Below the pieces are notes generated by a model. It worked only from the letters and a program-made list of their open reading frames with translations, had not been told where the DNA came from and made no database searches. From IMG/VR virus record IMGVR_UViG_3300017758_000148, positions 1 through 23,437 of that record: DNA of 23,437 nt; one strand, written 5' to 3'. Source of the stretch: a virus. Positions 1 through 8,430 of the stretch are shown piece after piece. Made by a program: the position numbers and the translations under genes. Positions within the stretch are counted from its first letter, which is position 1. Every line of letters begins with the position of its first letter.

Positions 1-311
1 CCATCTCTAACCTGTTGCTCTAAGTTATATAAGTTAGCTGATAAGGTAGCTATCTCTTCATTGAACTTGCCTACATTCTGTGCAGCTATTTCTAAGTCTT
101 GTATTTTTTCATAAAGAACTGCAATATCATTTGAAACCATTGTGTCTTGTTTGAGTTGTTCAAACTCTATTTCTATTCCAACCATTCTTTCATCAATACC
201 TTGAAGTGTATTTACTATTTGTCCGACTGATTGCACTCCTGCACCAACAGATCCCATAAGAGCTATTGCTGTTGCAACTAAACCTATATTATCTTTTATC
301 TTCTTTAACAC
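1..311 (-). CDS. Small membrane/coiled-coil protein downstream of tape measure (3' end missing)
   Basis: The frame is open from a GTG at 311 to the left edge (103 codons seen). The GTG shares its G with the TAG stop of the tape-measure gene (TAGTG), and AGAGGT lies about 6 nt upstream inside that gene, which favours this start and translational coupling. Residues about 9-28 (GLVATAIALMGSVGAG core) form one hydrophobic segment after a basic N-terminus. The rest is charged, with heptad-like spacing (IEIEFEQLKQ, LYEKIQDLE), so a helical coiled coil is likely. The layout is one membrane anchor followed by a coiled coil. Position just after the tape measure would suit a tail-tip, spanin-like or holin-like protein, but no family is recognised. 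Coding is well supported; function is unknown. Confidence 0.7.
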   Translation of the reverse strand, partial: MLKKIKDNIGLVATAIALMGSVGAGVQSVGQIVNTLQGIDERMVGIEIEFEQLKQDTMVSNDIAVLYEKIQDLEIAAQNVGKFNEEIATLSANLYNLEQQVRD

Positions 312-3300
312 TATCTACCTCTAATTCCTGTGCCTATTGTACCTTCTCGATCTAGCTTGCTAAGTTCTTTCCTTATAGCTAATGCAGCTTTTCTTGCTTG
401 CATTGGATCTGATGGGACTCCTGTCACATTTACATTTAGATTAGAAATATTAATACTTGATGATCCAGTATTTCCTATAGGTGTAATATCTACTCCACCT
501 CCAGGAATTGCTCTAATTATTTCAGGACCATACTCCCCAACCAAACCATATCCTGATGCAAGTGATCCACCATTTGCATAAGCAGGTAATCTACCTCCAC
601 CTGCATAAACAGTAGCCATAGATCCTCCTCCACCAGCACTTGTTGAGCTAGAAGATGTAGAACTTCCTGTGAGTCCTGAAGAATCAATTCCAAGTTGGAC
701 TCTCCAATCTTTTCCTATTAGTGCCATTAACTGTTGTTCTACTTGATCAATGCTAATTACTGCAGGATTATTATTTACATCTATTGTTATTTCATCTTGT
801 TCTATCTGCATGTTTGTATTGAAGAACTTACTAGCTACCTCATCCATTTTACCGGCAAACTTAGTACCGATTGTATTAGCTAGCTGTTCTGTTTTACCTG
901 TTACTGTATCAATTACAGATGCATCAATACCTAAAGTAGTTGCTAGTTCCTTAAATATATTGACAGCATCAGGACCTAATGATAAGAGTTCAAATGCTTG
1001 TTGTCCCATATTGAATAAGTTTTGAGCTTGTTGTATGTTTGCATTAGAAATATCTTTATCCAGTTCAGCTAATCTATCAGATCTAGCATTTTCAGCTTCA
1101 GTCAACTCTTCTTCAGCTAATTGATATTCAGCTAGAGATATCGTTCCTTCTTCATATGCTATTTTTAAGAAATCTCTTTTGTCTCTTGCATCTTGAATGC
1201 CCTTTGTCATAGCAGCTGTATTTCCTTTGAGCAAAGTAGTTTGTTCTTTTAGTAAATCATTTAACTTTTGTTCGCCAGATAAAACACTTTGATTTGCACC
1301 AAATAAATTAAACTGTGAAGAAAATGCGCCACTTATTGCACTGTTTGCTTCACTTGCAGCTTGCTTGGCCATAGAGACTAAATCAATCATTTGTCCTTCA
1401 AAAGTTCTTTCCATTGTTGGATATGACTTTTGTAAACCTTCAACAAATCCTAAAATTATAAATTTACCTAAATCTTTGGTAATTTTAGAAGGTGACTCTA
1501 TACCCAAAGTTTTTTCAGCTACAGATACTGTATTTAGCATAACCTCTTTTACTGCGTTATCTAATTCAACAGCTTGTTCTTCTACACCTTTAATATATCC
1601 ATTAATAAAATCTTTACCTGCTTGTGTTGTTTTATCTAGTACTTCCTCATCAGTTCCAAATAATGCATCTTTTAGTTCGTTACTCTCAGAAAGATTAGCT
1701 TGTTGTAATAATTGCTCTCTTAGGCTTAATGCTTGTGGATCATTTAATAAGGCTTGTAGTGTTGCTGCAAATTCTGGTCCTAGTTTAGAAAATTCTAATG
1801 CAACATCATCAAATCCTTCATTTTTCAAGAAGGCTATTTGTGCTTGGAAAATGTCACCTAATCTAATTTTGTCAGCTAATGCTTTATTTATTTCTTCAGC
1901 AGACTTAGCTGTCATTTCACCAACGGAATCTAAGGAATCAAATAATCTTTCAGCAGATTCAATTGTGTTAGTTGCTATTCTATCAAATATACTTTCAGCC
2001 TCAGATTCAGCATTTGCTATGTCATCAAGAACATCAACTGTTTTTTCTCCTGCTTCAATTCTCTTTTCCATTGCAACAATAAGAGGCTCTAATTGTCTTC
2101 TTTCTTCATCAGTTAGATCACCTATGTTTCTAATACCCATAGCTTCTAATGCTTCTAATCTTAGTTTTTCTTTTTTCACTTTAAGATTTGCTTCTTGGGC
2201 AGAGGTAATTAATTGAAAAATTTCATAAACTGCGTTGTATTCTTCCTCTATCTCTAAAGCATTATTTAAAGCCATAAGTCTTTGCTGTTCTGACATGTTT
2301 ACAAACTTAGTGACATCTTCCATGTCTAAGATTGAGTCTTGAATCAAACCATTTTCGCCAACCATTTTTTGAGCTGATGCAATAATTTCTTCAGCAGTCA
2401 TCTTACCTGTCATTAGTTGATCATTGAAAGATGTAAGCATATTTTTTCCTGATGCTACTGATCTACTAAAATTAAGTTCATCTATAAATTTATCTTTAAA
2501 TGCTGTTATTTCTTCTTCAGATCCGGAAAGACCTAAAGCTAAATCTTGTTTAATTTGATCTGGATCAAAAAATGACATTTCTCCTAAATCTTGGAATTCA
2601 TTAGTTTGTTCTATAAGACCTGCAATTACTTCTGCTGTAACTGCTCCATCTCCGGTGAATCCATCAAGCTGTCTTCTTAATTGCTCTACAGCTCCTGCTG
2701 CTATCGCTGTCTTTCCTTGAAAATAGACCATACCAGCAGATATAGCATATAAAGATGCAATTATAGGATGTTTTGAAATAGCCAATAGTAAAACTTGAAA
2801 TGCTTTCATTTGAGTTATAGTTGCTGCAAGAGCAACACCTAAGAGTTTTAAAGCTAATTGTATAAGGTTAAAAGCATTTTCAGATTGTATTATTCCTAAA
2901 GTTACTCTTTGTACTGTTTGATTTAATTCTTTTAAAAGTGGAGTTACATTATCACCAATTTGTACACCTAACTCGTTAAAGATATTTTTAGTTATTTGTA
3001 TTTGTGAGGCAAGCGTTCCATATTTTTTTAACGCCTCTTCTGTAGCAGCACTGTTATCATCAAAAGCTGTTCTTGCTGTATCTAATGTTCTGTTGACCAA
3101 ATCTCCAGCTTCAGCTAAACCTAATATAGCTAAAGTAGTTCTTCTTTGTGATAAACCTAATCGTTCTAACCTGGATATGACATCATCTCCAGAAGAGTTT
3201 AATTGATTTAAACCTTCAATAAAAAATTGAACAGCTTTAGCTGGATCTTCTCCGAATAATTCATCAAAACCATCTGCTGCAACTTGACCTGATTGTGCAG

Positions 3301-4063
3301 CAATTCTTCCAAATTCTGTAGTTTCACCTTGTGCTTGAATTAATGCAGATTGAATACTTTGGAATACACGCGCTACAGCAGTACCACCTGCTTGAGCCGG
3401 AACACCGATAGCTTGAAGTGCAGTAGCAAAGGCTAAGGCATCTTGAGTTGTTGCTCCAACTTGGGCAGCTGCCTGAGCTATACGCAAGACAGTTGTCATG
3501 ATTTCAGATTCAGTAGCTGCGAAGTTGTTTCCGAGATCTACTATTGTTGATGCTAAGTTTTGAAAAGTTTCGCCATTAGTTTGAGCTATAGCATCTAGTC
3601 GTGCTAAACCTAGCGAAGCACCATCTACTGTTAAGTTAGTGGTTACTGCTAGTGTAGAAACTGTTTTTATAAAATCTGGTAAATTACTTACAGCAACACC
3701 TAATTGACCACCAAGTTCACCAATTCTATTAAGTTCGGTTGAGGACATAGGGGCAACGGAAGCTATTTCTTTAATTGAGGTTGCTAATCTTCCGAATTGT
3801 TCTTCTGAGGCTTCTACAGTTTTTCTTATACCTGCAAAAGAATCTTCAAAAACTATAGCTGCACGAGCAGATCCTAACAAAGCTACACCTGCAGCAGTTA
3901 TACCTGCCAAGCTTATTGTCGAGATAGTAGTCATGGCACCTTGGACTTTTTTTACTGCCTTAACATTTTCATCGGCAACTGTCTGAGCATCTTGTACCAT
4001 TTGTTTGGAGTTAGTGATAGCTCCAATATTTACGCTTACATTACCTACTGTTGCTTGTTCCAT
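311..4063 (-). CDS. Phage tail tape measure protein
   Basis: This is the longest gene in the window (1250 aa), directly after the tail chaperones. Its N-terminal part has features of the TP901-type tape-measure core: a hydrophobic segment near residues 45-72, then FEDSFAGIRKTVEAS and a helical stretch with SSTELNRIGELGGQLGV. A second hydrophobic region lies near residues 415-455. The middle is long, helical and rich in Glu, Gln and Ala. The C-terminus has a Ser/Gly-rich linker and GLVGEYGPEII, a motif I know from tape-measure C-termini. The protein sets tail length and is packed inside the tail tube; at about 0.15 nm per residue, 1250 residues predict a tail near 190 nm (inference). Its start overlaps the frameshifted chaperone by 23 nt. 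Its TAG stop overlaps the next gene. Confidence 0.93.
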   Translation of the reverse strand: MEQATVGNVSVNIGAITNSKQMVQDAQTVADENVKAVKKVQGAMTTISTISLAGITAAGVALLGSARAAIVFEDSFAGIRKTVEASEEQFGRLATSIKEIASVAPMSSTELNRIGELGGQLGVAVSNLPDFIKTVSTLAVTTNLTVDGASLGLARLDAIAQTNGETFQNLASTIVDLGNNFAATESEIMTTVLRIAQAAAQVGATTQDALAFATALQAIGVPAQAGGTAVARVFQSIQSALIQAQGETTEFGRIAAQSGQVAADGFDELFGEDPAKAVQFFIEGLNQLNSSGDDVISRLERLGLSQRRTTLAILGLAEAGDLVNRTLDTARTAFDDNSAATEEALKKYGTLASQIQITKNIFNELGVQIGDNVTPLLKELNQTVQRVTLGIIQSENAFNLIQLALKLLGVALAATITQMKAFQVLLLAISKHPIIASLYAISAGMVYFQGKTAIAAGAVEQLRRQLDGFTGDGAVTAEVIAGLIEQTNEFQDLGEMSFFDPDQIKQDLALGLSGSEEEITAFKDKFIDELNFSRSVASGKNMLTSFNDQLMTGKMTAEEIIASAQKMVGENGLIQDSILDMEDVTKFVNMSEQQRLMALNNALEIEEEYNAVYEIFQLITSAQEANLKVKKEKLRLEALEAMGIRNIGDLTDEERRQLEPLIVAMEKRIEAGEKTVDVLDDIANAESEAESIFDRIATNTIESAERLFDSLDSVGEMTAKSAEEINKALADKIRLGDIFQAQIAFLKNEGFDDVALEFSKLGPEFAATLQALLNDPQALSLREQLLQQANLSESNELKDALFGTDEEVLDKTTQAGKDFINGYIKGVEEQAVELDNAVKEVMLNTVSVAEKTLGIESPSKITKDLGKFIILGFVEGLQKSYPTMERTFEGQMIDLVSMAKQAASEANSAISGAFSSQFNLFGANQSVLSGEQKLNDLLKEQTTLLKGNTAAMTKGIQDARDKRDFLKIAYEEGTISLAEYQLAEEELTEAENARSDRLAELDKDISNANIQQAQNLFNMGQQAFELLSLGPDAVNIFKELATTLGIDASVIDTVTGKTEQLANTIGTKFAGKMDEVASKFFNTNMQIEQDEITIDVNNNPAVISIDQVEQQLMALIGKDWRVQLGIDSSGLTGSSTSSSSTSAGGGGSMATVYAGGGRLPAYANGGSLASGYGLVGEYGPEIIRAIPGGGVDITPIGNTGSSSINISNLNVNVTGVPSDPMQARKAALAIRKELSKLDREGTIGTGIRGR

Positions 4064-4720
4064 CGTTTCTCGCTATTCTATCTTGATCTCCAATCATCTG
4101 ATCAATAGTTGTATTCACTCTATTTCTTCGGTGTCTACCTCTTCTTCTATCGAACTCTTCTTTCCACCATCCCTTAGGTGGCTCATCTGATACCTCTTGT
4201 TCAGGATCAGTGTTTGCTTGATAAAATAAAGAACTATCTATAGGCATTGTACTAAGTAATCTGTAAAATTTGCGCCATTCCAGATCTAAAGGCTCTAAAA
4301 TATTGTAGATTTTGTTAAAGTCAGATTCGACATAAGACCACCGATCTACAATGTCAGTAGTCTTGTAGATTATTTTGGGGTATCACCCTCATCTTCACCA
4401 TCAGTTTGATCATTGACTATATCTGTTTGGTTAAGTCCATATTGTTCCATTAACCAAGCAGAAACATCTTGTAAAGTTTGGAAATCAACATCACTTGAGA
4501 TTTCCTCGAAATTTTCTTCTCCAAATACAGTTTTAAACCACATTGGAAGATCTGAAGCTGCCAGGCTGCCATCCTCGTTGATCCATGTCAACTGATTCAA
4601 AACGACCTTTGCTGATAAGTAGGGTGGGAACTTATATTCCTTACCATTTATCTTCGCAACAATCGCTTCGTTAGCTAAGGCATCCTTAGCAGCATCAAAA
4701 TCTTTAAAACGCTCACTCAT
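4041..4720 (-). CDS. Tail assembly chaperone, long -1 frameshift product (G-T type)
   Basis: A ribosome that slips -1 at C CCA AAA (4379-4373), immediately before the chaperone stop codon, enters a frame that stays open for 110 more codons to a TAA at 4043-4041. This gives a 226-aa fusion. The extension begins IIYKTTDIVDRW, includes WRKFYRLL and ends in an Arg-rich segment (DRRRGRHRRNR). Siphophages usually make a short chaperone and a minor frameshifted form from two overlapping frames just before the tape measure, and both bind the tape measure during tail assembly. The arrangement here is the same. The downstream frame has an internal ATG at 4247, but it lies mid-domain and lacks a clear ribosome site. 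The frameshift is inferred from sequence and was not measured. Confidence 0.82.
4334..4379 (-). promoter_or_regulatory. Programmed -1 ribosomal frameshift site: CCCAAAA slippery heptamer plus stem-loop
   Basis: Read on the minus strand, CCCAAAA at 4379-4373 fits X XXY YYZ exactly in the chaperone frame (C CCA AAA), and the zero-frame TAA follows at once. Two nucleotides later ATCTACAA (4370-4363) and TTGTAGAT (4351-4344) form a perfect 8-bp stem with an 11-nt loop. An alternative pairing joins AAGACTAC (4364-4357) to GTGGTCTT (4341-4334), with one G-U. The two structures share bases, so they compete, or form a pseudoknot with very short loops. Both could pause the ribosome. The 2-nt spacer is shorter than the usual 5-9 nt. 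Confidence 0.78.
4370..4720 (-). CDS. Tail assembly chaperone, short form (G type)
   Basis: This 116-aa protein starts at an ATG preceded by GGAGG (CGGAGGAAAATT-ATG). It lies between the tail-tube gene and the tape-measure gene, where siphophages encode their tail chaperone. Its N-terminal half contains KINGKEYKFPPYLSAKVVL, like the short beta-rich element of these chaperones; the middle (DVSAWLMEQYGL) is helical and the tail is acidic (DGEDEGDTPK). It ends in TAA immediately after a CCCAAAA heptamer, so it is read as the main product and as the N-terminal part of the fusion. The product guides tape-measure folding and tube polymerisation and is normally absent from the finished virion (family knowledge). 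Sequence alone is too divergent for a firm family name; context carries the call. Confidence 0.8.
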   Translation of the reverse strand: MSERFKDFDAAKDALANEAIVAKINGKEYKFPPYLSAKVVLNQLTWINEDGSLAASDLPMWFKTVFGEENFEEISSDVDFQTLQDVSAWLMEQYGLNQTDIVNDQTDGEDEGDTPK

Positions 4721-4751
4721 AATTTTCCTCCGATCTAGTAAAGCATTAAAT

Positions 4752-5408
4752 TTAGTTTACACTTCCTTCGGTTGAAGCATTGGTATTATCTATAATCTTG
4801 AATAGATTTTGTTTACCATTTGTTGTTCCTACGGATGTAGACACTGAGTCTGGTACTAATATTTTGAACTCAACAGCAAGCAACACTTTTTGTGGAGCTT
4901 TTTGATGAGCCATTGTGAAAGCACCGACATTCACAGCTCTTGGGATATGAAAATGCCTAACACTACCTCCTGGACCCTCTGTCACTAATAAAAGTGATTT
5001 TTCAGTGAAGTCATCAGTTGAAGGTGGAGTATAGGTATCAAATCCAGAAGCAAAGTTTGTAGTATCATCTTCTGTGATAGTACCACCTCCGAATGCTTCT
5101 TTAATAGCAGCCATACTTGCTTGAGCAAGTGTACCTGTCAAACGAATCTCTTGTGCAGTCTTTACAGACTTAATAGGATCAATTTCTTCTGCGACCATAA
5201 TGTCTTCAAAAGTCTTGTCATATTCAAGAGACCATCCATCTTCGGAATATCCAACATCAGTCCAAGCAGAATCGTTATCTGCCCAAGCTGTTGCTGTGGT
5301 TGAATCTTGTGCAGGGAAAGTACTACCTTTCGCACCCACATAAAGAACACCTGTTCCGATGAGAACATCAGATATTGCACCTGAAGTGTTATAACTTGTA
5401 GTAGCCAT
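4752..5408 (-). CDS. Major tail tube protein
   Basis: The 218-aa product has the size and position of a siphophage tail-tube protein: it follows the tail terminator and a small protein and precedes the chaperones. It begins MATTSYNTSGAISDVLIGTG, then shows the alternating beta pattern of tube proteins, including DVGYSEDGWSLEYDKTF followed by DIMVAEEIDPIKS, and a helix with QASMAAIKEAFGG. The second half contains RHFHIPRAVNVGAFTMAHQK and then KVLLAVEFKILVPDS, a strand pairing typical of the C-terminal half of such proteins. It would stack as hexameric rings around the tape measure. AGGAG lies 6-7 nt before the ATG. No Ig-like decoration domain is visible. A strong call from context and fold pattern, not from a signature motif. 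Confidence 0.82.
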   Translation of the reverse strand: MATTSYNTSGAISDVLIGTGVLYVGAKGSTFPAQDSTTATAWADNDSAWTDVGYSEDGWSLEYDKTFEDIMVAEEIDPIKSVKTAQEIRLTGTLAQASMAAIKEAFGGGTITEDDTTNFASGFDTYTPPSTDDFTEKSLLLVTEGPGGSVRHFHIPRAVNVGAFTMAHQKAPQKVLLAVEFKILVPDSVSTSVGTTNGKQNLFKIIDNTNASTEGSVN

Positions 5409-5461
5409 ATAGTTCTCCTAACTTATACTTTGTAATTAGTTTGCAAACTAATTCTCATTAG

Positions 5462-5764
5462 TTACTCTTCTTCTGATCCATACCAATCATCAGAAATGTC
5501 TTCTACCTCATCCCCATCTATAGGTGTGTTGTCCACTCCCATAGTGGTTTGATTGACTTTCACAACTTCCCAATCTTGACCTTCTGCAATGAGTCTAGGT
5601 ATGCTGAACTCATCCCAAAGTCTTCCTTGAGATTCTTTTAGTCGTTTCCAATCAGTCCCGGTTACTTCTGTCCATTCATTCTTGGTAAATGTTAAACCTG
5701 TTTTTTCATCACCGATTGCATCGGCAGGATAGACCGGATTAACTTTAACTTTTATTTTTGCCAT
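5462..5764 (-). CDS. Small phage protein between tail terminator and tail tube, unknown function
   Basis: A 100-aa product with a good ribosome site (GAGG, then AAATA before the ATG). The N-terminal half is mixed beta (MAKIKVKVNPVYPADAIGDE, then LTFTKNEWTEVTGTDWKRL), resembling the small beta-rich proteins seen in this slot of many siphophages. The C-terminal 25 residues are very acidic (GDEVEDISDDWYGSEEE). No family is recognised. Its place between the terminator and tube genes makes a minor tail or assembly role likely. The spacing to its neighbours is short and all read in the same direction, so it is co-transcribed with the tail genes. Confidence 0.7.
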   Translation of the reverse strand: MAKIKVKVNPVYPADAIGDEKTGLTFTKNEWTEVTGTDWKRLKESQGRLWDEFSIPRLIAEGQDWEVVKVNQTTMGVDNTPIDGDEVEDISDDWYGSEEE

Positions 5765-5810
5765 TATTTACCTCAAAAGTAATATTAGAGGATGTTTTTT
5801 ATATTTAGGG

Positions 5811-6287
5811 TTATTCGGAATAACGATAAGTCATATTACAAGACAATAGAAAGTTGGCTAATAAGACTTCATCTTCTTCAATTCTTTGTGGAGCTGTAGA
5901 CACACTCATTCCATAGATCCAAGCCTTTACGCCAGAAGAAGTTGTTATTTGTGTATTTGATTCGATAAAAGCCTCTTTATAAATTATTTGAGCTAGATTA
6001 CTAGCAGCGGTATAGTCAGGCTCGGCTTTGTTTCCAGATCCACCCCATCTACCTGCATAACAAGAAAAATTGATTACTGTTAGGTTTACTGCTGCCTGTG
6101 AGTCTTCATCTAATAAAGCACTACCACCATTTTCTACAACTACAAATGGCATAGTTGCATCTTGTGGTAATCTCGTTGCTATTCTTGTTCCAATAACATC
6201 TGTTATGCTTGTTTTAGATAATGCCCACGCTCTAGCGACTATTTCCGGATCTGGTGGTACATTCATGTTGTTATCAACACCTGGCAT
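5811..6287 (-). CDS. Tail terminator (tail completion) protein, probable
   Basis: The 158-aa product sits between the HK97-gp10-like gene and the tail-tube region, the usual slot of the tail terminator. The N-terminal helix with DPEIVARAWALSKTSITDVI, then TRIATRLPQDATMPFVVVEN, matches the usual opening of terminator proteins (a helix, then a strand describing a short input region). Later beta strands (LTVINFSCYAGRW, VKAWIYGMSVSTAP) and a helix (AASNLAQIIYKEAF) complete the alpha/beta pattern. Such proteins cap the tube when it reaches the length set by the tape measure and then join the head connector. AGGAG lies 5 nt before the ATG. Family similarity is weak; order supports it. Confidence 0.7.
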   Translation of the reverse strand: MPGVDNNMNVPPDPEIVARAWALSKTSITDVIGTRIATRLPQDATMPFVVVENGGSALLDEDSQAAVNLTVINFSCYAGRWGGSGNKAEPDYTAASNLAQIIYKEAFIESNTQITTSSGVKAWIYGMSVSTAPQRIEEDEVLLANFLLSCNMTYRYSE

Positions 6288-6324
6288 TTTTCTCCTAACT
6301 TAATAAATCAATTATACATAAGAA

Positions 6325-7272
6325 TTAGAAGGGTAGGTCTATTTCGCCTAAATCCCCTAAATCTTTAAAGTTGCGTTCTGATAATTCGAAACTTTCTTGA
6401 CCTGGGTTTGGAGGTTGTAAGTCTTGATATTTTAAACCTTGTACGGCTTCATTTCCTAATGTTTTTTGTATACCTTTAAACACTGATTTACCAAACCAAA
6501 AAGGGTTAGTTAGATTTTTCTTTAAATATCTTTGCCCTTTTTGATTTAAATAATATGAAGGGTAAAGTGTCTTCCACCAATATGGAGCCATGTCTGCAAT
6601 GTTACCTGTATTACCCATACTAGATCCAACTGTTAATCTACCTGTTGCTAAATATTGTTTATTACTCCTATCAAAACCTCTATTGATTATAGATTTTCTT
6701 AAGTTACCTGTTTTCTTTGGAGCAGCAGTTGTTACTTTTGACATCATATACAGCTGAATCTCTTTAAGGACAAATGAAGGGTTGAAGTCTTTTATGTTAA
6801 TACCTAAACTATTAAGATCTCTTTTGCTTTTTATGTACTGTGCTTTTACTGCACCTCTGTTATTTTGTTCTAAAGTCTTCCTAACTTCCTTTGTAAGTTT
6901 GTTACCATCTAAAGAAAATTTAGCATTGTTTTTTTTATTAAAATAATTATTCATTGCTCTTGAAGATTGTCTACCATATGCTCGGTTTGCTAAACGAGTA
7001 AAAGGACCAAATCCCTGAGGTATGATTGCGCCACCAACTCTACCTATAGCTCTACCAGCTACTCTTCTTTGCAAACGGGTTGGAATAGATTTATTTGCAA
7101 TTGATTGTAAGTCACCAAGACCTTTTGAAAGATTTAAAAAATCATTTCTTAATGACCTCAGCATAGGAGGTTGTATATTAAGAGCGATCAAGTCACCTGA
7201 TGCAAATTTTCCTGCAGAAAAGTTGTAAAGAATACTTCTATAGCGAGTAGTCATACCCCCTTTATAGGCCAT
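6325..7272 (-). CDS. HK97-gp10-like tail/neck protein with long N-terminal extension
   Basis: The 315-aa product carries the HK97-gp10 hallmark near residues 185-197 (APKKTGNLRKSI), preceded by a helix with FVLKEIQLYMMSKV, and later GRLTVGSSMG. Members of this family are usually 110-180 aa, so the first 130 or so residues are an extension; they are strongly basic and include RLQRRVAGRAIGRVGGAI. The gene lies between the head-closure gene and the tail terminator, as gp10-like genes do. The protein probably helps to connect or mature the tail end. Its ATG overlaps the TAA of the upstream gene (TAATG), pointing to coupled translation. The C-terminal segment is acidic (SERNFKDLGDLGEIDL). The basic extension is unexplained. 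Confidence 0.75.
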   Translation of the reverse strand: MAYKGGMTTRYRSILYNFSAGKFASGDLIALNIQPPMLRSLRNDFLNLSKGLGDLQSIANKSIPTRLQRRVAGRAIGRVGGAIIPQGFGPFTRLANRAYGRQSSRAMNNYFNKKNNAKFSLDGNKLTKEVRKTLEQNNRGAVKAQYIKSKRDLNSLGINIKDFNPSFVLKEIQLYMMSKVTTAAPKKTGNLRKSIINRGFDRSNKQYLATGRLTVGSSMGNTGNIADMAPYWWKTLYPSYYLNQKGQRYLKKNLTNPFWFGKSVFKGIQKTLGNEAVQGLKYQDLQPPNPGQESFELSERNFKDLGDLGEIDLPF

Positions 7273-7607
7273 TAGTTTGCCTTTCTAAGTCTCAATACCT
7301 TTACTACATCATCACCAAAACGATTTTCTCTTTTTTCTACTCCTTCAATGTCATAATAATCTGTACTTATTTTCACTCTATTGTTAGATTGTACAGTTAC
7401 TGTTGAAGGTATATAAAGATTGAATTCATCAACTAATAGATCAGTAGTGCCACTTTCTTCTTGACTTGATAGTGATACTAATCTACCAACTGTGTCAGTA
7501 GCATCAGACCAATCAGAATTGTATAAACCTCTATCATCGATACTACTAGTTGACATACTTTGAATAGTTACATTTGTTTTTAAATAGTTTTGATAATTGT
7601 AAGACAT
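7272..7607 (-). CDS. Head closure / head-tail stopper protein
   Basis: The 111-aa product has the size and beta-barrel pattern of phage head-tail joining proteins of the SPP1 gp16 / HK97 gp7 kind. It has an early strand (KTNVTIQSMSTSS), a Trp-containing turn (YNSDWSDATDTVGRLV), and a C-terminal half with YIPSTVTVQSNNRVKI, then DYYDIEGVEKRENRFGDD, the typical place where the converted coordinate and a last strand occur. It lies in the right slot, after the adaptor (with WhiB and another gene inserted) and before the gp10-like gene. It closes the portal after packaging and gives the tail a docking surface. The upstream ribosome site is weak, and the gene starts 10 nt after the stop of the preceding gene. 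Confidence 0.75.
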   Translation of the reverse strand: MSYNYQNYLKTNVTIQSMSTSSIDDRGLYNSDWSDATDTVGRLVSLSSQEESGTTDLLVDEFNLYIPSTVTVQSNNRVKISTDYYDIEGVEKRENRFGDDVVKVLRLRKAN

Positions 7608-7616
7608 ACACTTACT

Positions 7617-8150
7617 TTAGTCTGATAATTTGTTTTTTAGTTTTTTAAGTTCTTCTCTACGCTTATCGAGTTCTTTTAGTTTACCTTTACTATCGATGAG
7701 GCATTCATTACAAACTTTCTGTCTACCATCTTTATATTTTTGTGTTTTATTAAATTCTTTAATAGGTTGTAGAACTCCACACTTCTTACATTGTTTTGCT
7801 TCAGGATTCCACTTTTGTAATTCAACATACTGTTGGGCTTCTTTAACACCTAACCATATAGCAGGATCATCTTGCATCCAGGTCATAAACCTTTCGAGTC
7901 CTATAGGTAAGTCATCATATAATTCTCTTACTGTAAGACTATACTTACCATCACGAATTCTATCAATAACAGTAATTGCTATTTCGTGATCTATAGCTGA
8001 AATCGGCTCCAAACCACTTTGTTCTCTTAATTGTCTCACTCTTTCATGAGAGCAATCCCATTCTCTTGCCCAATCAGATAAAGGTTTATGTGGATCTTTT
8101 ATAAAGAGCTTATAAGCCTCTTCAACTTTTGGAACTTTTCTACTTGGCAT
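7617..8150 (-). CDS. Putative DNA-binding protein: HTH plus four-cysteine zinc finger
   Basis: The 177-aa product has a helix-turn-helix-like segment at residues 24-46 (LSDWAREWDCSHERVRQLRE), with conserved Trp and the VRQLR recognition-helix style of sigma/regulator HTHs. Residues 121-150 hold a Cys4 finger (C121-x2-C124, C147-x2-C150) with an FNKTQKYKDGRQKVC segment, as found next to phage HNH nucleases, but no HNH His residues follow. The tail is a charged coiled coil (KELDKRREELKKLKNKL). So the parts seen are DNA binding plus a zinc ribbon, not a nuclease. The ATG lies 11 nt inside WhiB with AAGGA before it, so the two are probably translated together. The precise role is unknown; a late-gene regulator or terminase-associated factor is possible. 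Confidence 0.65.
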   Translation of the reverse strand: MPSRKVPKVEEAYKLFIKDPHKPLSDWAREWDCSHERVRQLREQSGLEPISAIDHEIAITVIDRIRDGKYSLTVRELYDDLPIGLERFMTWMQDDPAIWLGVKEAQQYVELQKWNPEAKQCKKCGVLQPIKEFNKTQKYKDGRQKVCNECLIDSKGKLKELDKRREELKKLKNKLSD

Positions 8151-8430
8151 TTTTTCTTTTCCTTGTCAATCCTCGTTCTTTACGAATCTTTCTTCGCTCT
8201 CTTTCAGACAATCCACCCCAAATGCCAAATTTCTCTGCATTCACTATTGCATATTCTAAACAATGTTCTTGGACTTTACAGTTATTGCAAAATTCTTTTG
8301 CTTTTCGAGTAGATGCTCCACGATCTGGAAAAAATAGATCTGGATCAGCGTTTTTACAATTAGCATCATCTTGCCACCACAACTCTTGTAACCTGAGTAT
8401 GTTGGTTAGAGATTCTTCCTTATATTCCAT
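8140..8430 (-). CDS. whiB: WhiB-family iron-sulfur transcription regulator
   Basis: The 96-aa product has the complete WhiB signature. Cysteines 25, 48, 51 and 57 give the C-x22-C-x2-C-x5-C pattern that binds a [4Fe-4S] cluster, and residues 69-73 are GIWGG followed by LSERERRKIRKERG, the turn and basic tail that binds DNA. WhiB proteins bind the primary sigma factor and change promoter choice, and are known only from actinobacteria and their phages. AAGGGCGAAGA before the ATG is a usable ribosome site. The gene is placed between the adaptor and head-closure genes, which is odd for a regulator; it would be expressed with late structural genes. A role in redirecting host sigma factor late in infection is an inference. 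Confidence 0.93.
   Translation of the reverse strand: MEYKEESLTNILRLQELWWQDDANCKNADPDLFFPDRGASTRKAKEFCNNCKVQEHCLEYAIVNAEKFGIWGGLSERERRKIRKERGLTRKRKNAK

Noticed and set aside
1365-2216. 283-aa plus-strand ORF opposite the tape measure
   Set aside because: Ser/Asn-rich shadow of a long coding region; no ribosome site, no recognisable motif, and the minus-strand gene is certain.
4041-4247. Independent 68-aa gene starting at ATG 4247
   Set aside because: The frame is open well upstream to a perfect -1 slippery site, and the ATG lies inside the extension without a ribosome site, so the frameshift product explains it better.
4334-4370. Classical H-type pseudoknot after the slippery site
   Set aside because: Loops of 0 and 2 nt across an 8-bp stem are sterically poor; kept only as alternative or competing pairings.
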